This document shows positions 6,159-12,234 of a stretch of 15,642 nt of DNA, piece after piece. Each line of letters starts with the position of its first letter. Positions within the stretch are counted from its first letter, which is position 1. This DNA comes from SZUA-265 sp966249405. Its GTDB lineage: Bacteria; Myxococcota_A; Polyangia; Polyangiales; Polyangiaceae. Position numbers and translations under genes: made by a program. The stretch lies in the NCBI GenBank assembly GCA_966249405.1, contig CBINDO010000193.1, positions 1 to 15,642 on the forward strand. Direction: 5' to 3'. Below the pieces are notes generated by a model, which ran no database searches, was not told the DNA's origin, and worked only from the letters and a program-made list of their open reading frames with translations.

Positions 6159-8350
6159 ACCAACTGCAGCATTCCCTATCGTTGTCGGATGACCTTGCGC
6201 CTTGGGCGCTCGTCGCCACCCTCGTCCTGGTCGTCACGTCACTCGGGCTGCTCGTCCTCGAAGCACGGCGCCGAGTCGGCGACCTGCGGTGGCTGGTGAT
6301 CAGCGGTGTGTTGGCGGCGGTTTGCGTCGCTGGCGCGGTGTGCAGGCCCGTCGTGGTGCAGGCCAAAGTTGCTCCCTTCGGCCCGCGCGTGGTGGCTCTG
6401 ATCGACGACTCTAGGCGCGGGCTCTTGCCGGTCGACCAAGTCACGCGAAAGGCATTGGCGGCGCGGGCGGCGGCGGAGGTCAGCCGACATTTCGAAGGCG
6501 CACGCGTGTCGCCGTTGTCCTTCTCGGACGGCGAGTTGCGTCCGTTCGATGAACGGGTGCGGGGCGTCGGGGCCACGAGTGACCTCGTCTCCGCGTTGAG
6601 CGAAGTGGTGCGAGCTCCAGGGGAGCGCCCGGCGGCGATTGTCGTGATCAGCGATGGGCGTTGGGCTCGGCCGGGCGAAGGATCCTCGGAGGCGACGTTG
6701 CGCGACTTGCTGGGCGCGGGCAACATCCCGGTCCACACCGTTTCGACGGTGAACGAAGCGCCACCGGACGCGAGCATACGCCACGTGCAGGCCGCCGGAG
6801 CCGCGGTAGCCCATCAGGCATTGCCAGTCACGATCGAGGTCGGGTGTGCCGGGGGTTTGCGTTGCGACAAAGTGCCCGTCACCGTGCGTGAGCTGCTGAG
6901 CGGCGAGCCGCCGCTGACCCTAGCATCCGGGGTCGTCCCCGTGCAGGACGGCGCCGGAAAGATCGAAGTCAACGTCACCCTCGATCGCGCCGGCAGTCGT
7001 GTGGTCGAGGTCGCCATCGCCCATCAGGAGGGCGACACGATCCCAGAGAACGATCGCCGTTACCTGACGTTCTCCGTGGCCAAAGAACGCGTACGGCTGC
7101 TGCACCTGGCTGGACGTCCGACGTACGACGTGCGCGCGTTGCGCGCGTGGCTCAAGAGCGACGAAGCGGTCGACACCGTGGCGTTTTTCATCTTGCGCGG
7201 TGAGACGGACAACCCGGAGGCCTCGGACCAAGATTTGGCATTGATTCGGTTCCCCGTCGACGAACTGTTCACCCAACACTTGCCGAGCTTCGATGCCATC
7301 ATCCTCCAGGACATCGATGCCATCCGTTACAAGCTGGATCAATATCTGCCGCGTCTGGCGGCGTATGTGAAACACGGCGGAGGCCTGATCATGGTGGGAG
7401 GGCCGTCGTCTTTCGCTGGCGGCAACTACGCGGGGACACCGCTCGACGGCGTGTTGCCGGTGGAGCAACCCCGCGGCGACAAGACGTCCGATTCGGAGGA
7501 CTTCGTCCCGGAACCCACGGAGGCCGGACGCAGCGCGCCCGTGACGCGCAACGTGCGGTCGTTGCTCGACAACCAGCTGCCGGAAATGGCCGGAGCCAAC
7601 CGTCTGGGTTTGGCCAAGACCGGCGCGATCGTGCTTTGGGAGCACCCCAAGCTGCGCGTGGAGGACAAACCGATGCCGGTGTTGGCCATCGGTGAGTCGG
7701 GCGACGGTCGCGCCATCGCGCTGGGTCTCGACTCTACTTATCGTCTGGGGTTCGGCGAACTCGCCGCCGCGGCGGGCGGACGGGCGTACGGAGCACTGTG
7801 GGACGGGTTACTCGGCTGGCTGATGCGCGACCCCCGGTACGAGGCGGCGCGTGTGGACTTGCTGGGCGAGTGCATCGCCAACGAGCCAGCGACGCTGCGC
7901 ATCCAACGTTTGCCCGGAATGAGCGGTGACATTGCGCTCAACGTCGAGGCGCTCACGCCCTCGAAACAACCGAGCTACGTGCAAGCCGTCGAGGTCGACG
8001 CGCGAGGCACCATCGAAGTGCCCTTGCGCCCGCTGCCGGCCGGCGGCTACACGGCGCGAGTTACCGTCGGCGCAGCGCCCGCCACTCGCTACGATTTTGG
8101 GTGTGAGGGCGGGGGCATCGCGTGGACCGACACACGACCGGATGTCGAACGTATGCGCTCCGTCGCGCAAGCCACGGGTGGCAAAGCCGTCGACCTCGAC
8201 CGCGTGACGGACCTTCCGATCCCGCGCTTGTCCAACATCACGGCCGAGCGTCACACGTCACCGTTGCTGCCCGTTTGGGTTTGGACCTTGCTTTCCGCGG
8301 TGTTTTTGGGGGGCCACTGGGTGTTGCGGCGTCAGGGGGGCCTCGCGTGA
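6155..8350 (+). CDS. Inner-membrane protein with degenerate VWA and GATase-like domains
   Basis: This is a 731-residue protein starting with TTG, which overlaps the DUF4159 stop as TTGA. Two membrane helices (about 16-36 and 44-62) are followed by a periplasmic VWA-like domain starting VVALIDDSRRG (79-89) with VVISDGR near 163-169. The first metal-site motif is DDSRR rather than DxSxS, so metal binding may be lost. After a strand-rich linker comes a GATase-like region from about 313 (VRLLHLAGRPTYDVRALRAW). Its GGGLIMVGGPSSFAGG near 407-422 has no Cys at the nucleophile position, so it is not an active amidotransferase. A last membrane helix lies near 705-722. This layout is the one usually called 'VWA domain protein / putative glutamine amidotransferase' in Bat/MoxR-type loci. 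Within the operon it would anchor the exported partners. The architecture is clear and the role unknown. Confidence 0.88.
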   Translation: MNQLQHSLSLSDDLAPWALVATLVLVVTSLGLLVLEARRRVGDLRWLVISGVLAAVCVAGAVCRPVVVQAKVAPFGPRVVALIDDSRRGLLPVDQVTRKALAARAAAEVSRHFEGARVSPLSFSDGELRPFDERVRGVGATSDLVSALSEVVRAPGERPAAIVVISDGRWARPGEGSSEATLRDLLGAGNIPVHTVSTVNEAPPDASIRHVQAAGAAVAHQALPVTIEVGCAGGLRCDKVPVTVRELLSGEPPLTLASGVVPVQDGAGKIEVNVTLDRAGSRVVEVAIAHQEGDTIPENDRRYLTFSVAKERVRLLHLAGRPTYDVRALRAWLKSDEAVDTVAFFILRGETDNPEASDQDLALIRFPVDELFTQHLPSFDAIILQDIDAIRYKLDQYLPRLAAYVKHGGGLIMVGGPSSFAGGNYAGTPLDGVLPVEQPRGDKTSDSEDFVPEPTEAGRSAPVTRNVRSLLDNQLPEMAGANRLGLAKTGAIVLWEHPKLRVEDKPMPVLAIGESGDGRAIALGLDSTYRLGFGELAAAAGGRAYGALWDGLLGWLMRDPRYEAARVDLLGECIANEPATLRIQRLPGMSGDIALNVEALTPSKQPSYVQAVEVDARGTIEVPLRPLPAGGYTARVTVGAAPATRYDFGCEGGGIAWTDTRPDVERMRSVAQATGGKAVDLDRVTDLPIPRLSNITAERHTSPLLPVWVWTLLSAVFLGGHWVLRRQGGLA

Positions 8351-10854
8351 GACGCCTGCTCGCGATGCTCATGGCGCTTGGTCTCACCGACCCCGCGTGG
8401 GCGCAGACTGCGGCATGGCCGACGGCCGTCAGCCGGGTGGAACGCGAGCTTTCGAATCCGGACCCCGCCGTGAGACGGCGAGCAGCCAAGCAGTTGGCGA
8501 CGCTGCCCGTCAGCGCCGCGAGACAAATGCTGCCGTTGGTCTTGAAAGATCCCGACGCGGAGGTCCGGGTTGCTGGCGGTCGCGCCGCGATTCGTACCGG
8601 CATCGACGCTCGACGCGAAGCCGAGAGCTGGTTGTCCGACCCCGACCCGATGGTTCGACAAGTAGCGGCTCGGATGTTGGGCGCCGCCGCCCCGCAAGGG
8701 AGCGCGGTCACCGCCCTGGCTCGGACGTTGTCAGACCCCGTACCAGCGGTGAGACTGGAGGCCGCCCAGGCACTGAGCAACGCTCCTGCCGAAGAAGGCG
8801 CCCGGGTCTTGCTCAATCACCTCGACGACGCCCATGAGGCGTTCGTGCTCGCGGTGGTCGACGCGCTCGCAACCTTGCGCAGCCAATCGGCTGTAGTCCC
8901 GCTGGTCGGCAAGATCTCCGACCCTCGCGTCAATGTTCGGCGCGCAGTGGTGCGGGCGCTGGGTGAATTTAGGGACGTGTCCCAGGTCGTGTTGCCCTTG
9001 GGGCTTGCCTTGTCGGATTCCGACCCCGAGGTACGGCGTCTCGCCGTAGACTCGGCCGTCGCAGCACGGGCGTTCGGCACGATGCCGGCGCTCGAAGAGC
9101 GGGTGAGACGTGACCGTGACGTCGACGTCCAGGTCGCCGCTCTGGCTGGGCTGCTCATTTTGGCGGGCAGCACACCCGATCAGGCGACGCGAGCATCGGC
9201 AGCTGCTCTCGCCGTCCAGAGTCTGGACGATGAACGACAGGAGCTGCGCAGTGAGGCGCAGCAAGCGCTCTCCGAACGGCCGCACGTGGCACGGCAAGAG
9301 CTGAGAACGTGTCTCACCGCGGCCAGCGGGGACCTCGTGGGCCGATGCGCTCTGGCGCTGGCCCACGACCACGATGCAGCGAACGCCGATCTGTTCGTCG
9401 CGGCTTGGCGCCAGGGTCGGATCCTGGCGCCGGACTTGCTCGCTGCCTTGGGCGTTCAGGGTGGTGATCGTGCGCTGCTCACGGTCTTGGAGCTGCTCGG
9501 GTCGGAGAGCGCCGCGGTCCGCACCCAGGCGGCAGAAGTCATCGGAGATTTGCTGCGCGCACGTCGTGGTGACGGCCGCGCCGTCGAGCCTGTCGTCGAG
9601 GCACTCGGAAAGTCGCGTTCACCCGCCGAGAGCGAGGCATTGCTCACGTTATTGGGCTACACCGGTTCGCCGCGCGCCGTGAGCCACCTCTTGCCGTTCC
9701 TCGGCAAGGCAAACTCCGCCCCGTTACGCCTGGCTGCGGTGCGCGCGCTGGGTGAGATCCGCGGCGCTCGTGTTCCCGAAGTCGTGGTTCGGGACCTGCT
9801 CACCAACGAAGACTCCACGCTGCGCGCCGCGGCGACGCTCGCGATCCGCGAGGGCGAGTGGCCAGAAACTTCGACCTTGCTGCTCGAGTTGCTCGGCGCG
9901 GCTAAACTCGACGAGGTCGAAGGGCTCGCTGTCGCGTTGTGGGGTCCCATCACTCACGTGAAGGATGCGGCGCTCGTCGCCACCCTGGAACGGCGGATCA
10001 CACAGGCCGACGTTCGCAGTCGGGACGCCCTGCTCGAAGCGCTCGCACGGGTGGACTGGCGGCTCTCGGCCAGCGCATGGCGAAGGTTGGCCAACGAGCG
10101 CTCGTGCCGCAGGGCATCGAAGGTGGCAGAGCTGTTGGGGGCCTACCCCGAGGCGGTGTCGCTGCTTTTGCCCCTGACCTCGCACGCGTGCAATCAGGTC
10201 GCCTCGAATGCCGTTTGGGCGTTGGGGCAGCACGGCGGTGAAACGGAGCTGCCGCGCGTCCGCGAGTTAATCCATCACCAGGATCCGGCGGTGGCCGGCA
10301 ACGCCGTCGCAGCCCTGGCGCGCATCGCCGCGCGTGCCGGCAAAGCGTCCGACGTGGCGCCGGCGTTGTGTGAGCAGGTGAAACAGGCGACGTTGGGCGC
10401 CAACTCGGCCACAGCAGCCAACGCGCTGTTCGGTCTCCGCCACCTGGGCCAGCGTTGCGGCGACGGTGCCGACGAACGTCGCTTGCTCACACTGGCCGAA
10501 GCGCCGCAGGTACGAACGCAAGCGGCGTGGCTCCTCCAGGCCGTGCCCGCGACTCCGGACGTCGACCGCAAAACACTGTCGAGGTGCGTGAGTCACGACA
10601 CGGACGGTGACGTGGCGACCGCGTGTCTGTCGGCCCCCGACTCCGCGCAGCCCGCCGAAGGCTCCACGGACAACCCCACGACGATCCTGATCGTACCCCC
10701 GACGCGCAGCGAGCCCGAGCCTGGGGTACCGTTCACTTTACTCACGGAATACGGCGCGTACCGATTTGGTTGGACGGACGCGCGCGGCGGCGCATGGCTG
10801 CAAACCCGGGACGCTGACGCGGTTGCGCCCAGTCTTCCGGTGGGACAATGGTGA
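8347..10854 (+). CDS. Secreted HEAT-repeat protein
   Basis: This is an 835-residue protein starting with GTG, overlapping the previous stop as GTGA. A Sec signal peptide is seen (MRRLLAMLMALGLTDPAWA, cleaved after residue 19). Most of the mature chain is alpha-helical HEAT/PBS-type repeats of about 30 residues with a recurring DPxxxVRxxAAxxL core: LSNPDPAVRRRAAKQL, LKDPDAEVRVAGGRAA, LSDPDPMVRQVAARML, LSDPVPAVRLEAAQAL, ISDPRVNVRRAVVRAL, LSDSDPEVRRLAVDSA, and later LGSESAAVRTQAAEVI and HHQDPAVAGNAVAALA. Repeat identity decays in the middle. The last 75 or so residues change to a Pro-rich linker and a small strand-rich module ending GAYRFGWTDARGGAW. HEAT solenoids are protein-binding scaffolds, and there is no enzyme motif. 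As the last gene of the operon it probably binds the VWA/GATase or DUF4159 protein in the periplasm. Confidence 0.88.
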   Translation: MRRLLAMLMALGLTDPAWAQTAAWPTAVSRVERELSNPDPAVRRRAAKQLATLPVSAARQMLPLVLKDPDAEVRVAGGRAAIRTGIDARREAESWLSDPDPMVRQVAARMLGAAAPQGSAVTALARTLSDPVPAVRLEAAQALSNAPAEEGARVLLNHLDDAHEAFVLAVVDALATLRSQSAVVPLVGKISDPRVNVRRAVVRALGEFRDVSQVVLPLGLALSDSDPEVRRLAVDSAVAARAFGTMPALEERVRRDRDVDVQVAALAGLLILAGSTPDQATRASAAALAVQSLDDERQELRSEAQQALSERPHVARQELRTCLTAASGDLVGRCALALAHDHDAANADLFVAAWRQGRILAPDLLAALGVQGGDRALLTVLELLGSESAAVRTQAAEVIGDLLRARRGDGRAVEPVVEALGKSRSPAESEALLTLLGYTGSPRAVSHLLPFLGKANSAPLRLAAVRALGEIRGARVPEVVVRDLLTNEDSTLRAAATLAIREGEWPETSTLLLELLGAAKLDEVEGLAVALWGPITHVKDAALVATLERRITQADVRSRDALLEALARVDWRLSASAWRRLANERSCRRASKVAELLGAYPEAVSLLLPLTSHACNQVASNAVWALGQHGGETELPRVRELIHHQDPAVAGNAVAALARIAARAGKASDVAPALCEQVKQATLGANSATAANALFGLRHLGQRCGDGADERRLLTLAEAPQVRTQAAWLLQAVPATPDVDRKTLSRCVSHDTDGDVATACLSAPDSAQPAEGSTDNPTTILIVPPTRSEPEPGVPFTLLTEYGAYRFGWTDARGGAWLQTRDADAVAPSLPVGQW

Positions 10855-11192
10855 CTGAGCGCCTCGGTGTCGCCACATAGCCAGCGCCCCGCCGATGCTC
10901 GAGGGTCGGCCACCCCCCAACGACGGAGTGAGCGCTCGCTCTCGGCTGGCGGGCGCCCACGGCGGCAGGTGCCCGCGCCCGTTCGCTGAGCCCCGTCATC
11001 GCAGCCCGACTTCCGTTGCGGCGCTTCGGACGTGTTAATTTGCCGTAAGGCTGCACAGTCTGGCGCCGCGCCGTATCGGCGCGCGCCGCAAGCGTCGACG
11101 TGCTCCGGGTCTCAGGAGAACACCAGCGACACGGACGCGTCGAGCCGCTAGGGTTTGCTCCGGCGACAGCGGTTCCAATTGGAGAGCGAGTC
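10855..11192. other. Intergenic stretch with two GC-rich inverted repeats
   Basis: No supported gene lies in these 338 bases. A 7-base inverted repeat (CGGGCGC at 10950-10956, GCGCCCG at 10975-10981) lies downstream of the HEAT gene but has no T run. An AT-rich patch, GTTAATTT at 11034-11041, is the only -10-like sequence and has no good -35 partner. Between it and the next gene a tight hairpin (CGCGCCG, TAT loop, CGGCGCG; 11067-11083) would fall in the leader of the membrane-protein transcript. Confidence 0.3.
11181..11184 (+). promoter_or_regulatory. Ribosome binding site of the DUF998-like gene
   Basis: GGAG lies 8 bases before the ATG at 11193. It rules out the longer frame that opens about 31 codons upstream, whose extra residues do not look like protein. 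Confidence 0.65.
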
Positions 11193-11900
11193 ATGCGTGC
11201 CCGAAACACACCCGGTGTGGATGCAAGCGTAGACGAGGCGTTCACGAACTCGACCTGGTTCGTCGCGCTGCCTGTTTTTGGCGTCGCTGCGTTCTGTGTG
11301 CTCTACGCGCTCGCGAGCTCCGTCTACGCGGGGGTCAGCCAAACTGGCTACGCTCACCTCACCAACTACTGGTGTGACCTCCTGGCCGCGACGTCCCCGG
11401 CTGGGCATGGCAACCCCGCTCGTCCGCTCGCTGTGCTCGCCACCTTCGTGCTCCCCTTGTCGTTGGTGCCGCTTTGGTACCATCTGCCGCGGCTCTTTGC
11501 TGCCGAGGCTCGGGCGGGTGTAGCGGTGCAAGTGACTGGGTGCACGGCGATGGTCGGCGCGACGTTGGTCTGGACCCCGATGCACGACTTGGCCATCAAC
11601 GTCGTCGCCGTGTTCGGTTTCTGCGCGTTGCTGATGACCTTGTTCGGCATCGAACGGCGCCGGTATCGCGCCGTCAGCGTGTGCTTGCGGTGGGCAGGGG
11701 CACTGGTGTTCACGAATTACGTGTTGTGGGCCACCGGGACGTTGGTCTGGTTGATCCCTGCGGTGCAGAAGGCGGCGTTTCTCGGGCTGTTCGTTTGGGT
11801 AGCCGTCGCGACGCACGCGATCTTGCGGTCTTTGCGGCGGGGGCGCGAGGTGATGGCGACAAGTGCGCATCGTCTGTACGAATCGAGCGACGCAGCGTGA
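11193..11900 (+). CDS. DUF998-like six-helix membrane protein
   Basis: This is a 235-residue integral membrane protein. Hydrophobic segments lie near residues 20-42, 71-92, 108-127, 131-150, 166-186 and 190-211, six in all. Two features recall DUF998 and related families: a first loop with NYWCDLLAAT and GNPARP between helices 1 and 2, and a polar WTPMHDLAINVVA motif entering helix 4, whose His-Asp and Asn lie in or near the membrane. Members are widespread and uncharacterised; a role in handling a lipid or ion is only a guess. The start is set by GGAG at 11181-11184. It stands alone, 338 bases after the HEAT operon and 334 before the beta-propeller gene, so it probably has its own promoter. 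The C-terminus (after about 213) is basic, then polar, and should be cytoplasmic. Confidence 0.8.
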   Translation: MRARNTPGVDASVDEAFTNSTWFVALPVFGVAAFCVLYALASSVYAGVSQTGYAHLTNYWCDLLAATSPAGHGNPARPLAVLATFVLPLSLVPLWYHLPRLFAAEARAGVAVQVTGCTAMVGATLVWTPMHDLAINVVAVFGFCALLMTLFGIERRRYRAVSVCLRWAGALVFTNYVLWATGTLVWLIPAVQKAAFLGLFVWVAVATHAILRSLRRGREVMATSAHRLYESSDAA

Positions 11901-12234
11901 ACGAGGGTTTGGTTTGGGTTTACGCAACGCGAGCCGCAGTTCACCAGCCGTTACCGTCGCGCGAGCTGGCCACGAGTGCATACTGGAAGAGCCGCCAACC
12001 GCAGACGCCGTGGCACAGTTGGCACAACAATCGGTGACGAACCACGTCCTTCCTGTCCGAGTAGACTCGCAACCGATGGTCCGTGTAGCGTGTATACTGC
12101 GTGTTAAAGTCCGCGGGCCGATCGCAACGCCAGCCAAAAACCCCGGCGCGTGTTAGTCAGGGGCCATCGGTCGACACTGGTTTGCAGATTGTGCCTTGTG
12201 CCGTTGGTCCGGTGATTGCACCCTGTGAAGCACC
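11901..12234. other. Intergenic stretch before the beta-propeller gene
   Basis: These 334 bases hold no supported gene. A plus-strand frame through 12156 and a long minus-strand frame both cross it, but each begins inside the preceding gene, lacks a ribosome site and resembles nothing. The only promoter-like element is TATACT at 12093-12098. No intrinsic terminator for the DUF998-like gene is visible. Confidence 0.35.
12093..12098 (+). promoter_or_regulatory. Possible -10 box for the beta-propeller lipoprotein gene
   Basis: TATACT matches the sigma-70 -10 consensus at 5 of 6 bases and stands out in GC-rich DNA. No good -35 hexamer is found 16-18 bases upstream (CAACCG at best). It would give a leader of about 130 bases to the ATG at 12235. 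Confidence 0.3.

Noticed and set aside
10950..10981. Inverted repeat after the HEAT operon as an intrinsic terminator
   Set aside because: The 18-base loop and lack of a following T run make intrinsic termination unlikely. It is noted only as intergenic structure.
12011..12033. Sigma-54-like TGGCAC sequence upstream of the beta-propeller gene
   Set aside because: There is no TTGC-type -12 element at the required distance from either TGGCAC copy.
11148..12137. 329-residue minus-strand frame opposite the DUF998-like gene
   Set aside because: Most of it is opposite six well-formed membrane helices, and its His/Arg/Gln-rich text looks like a shadow.
11863..12156. 97-residue plus-strand frame after the DUF998-like gene
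   Set aside because: It starts inside the preceding gene in another frame, has no ribosome site, uses many codons rare in the neighbours and runs through the possible -10 box.
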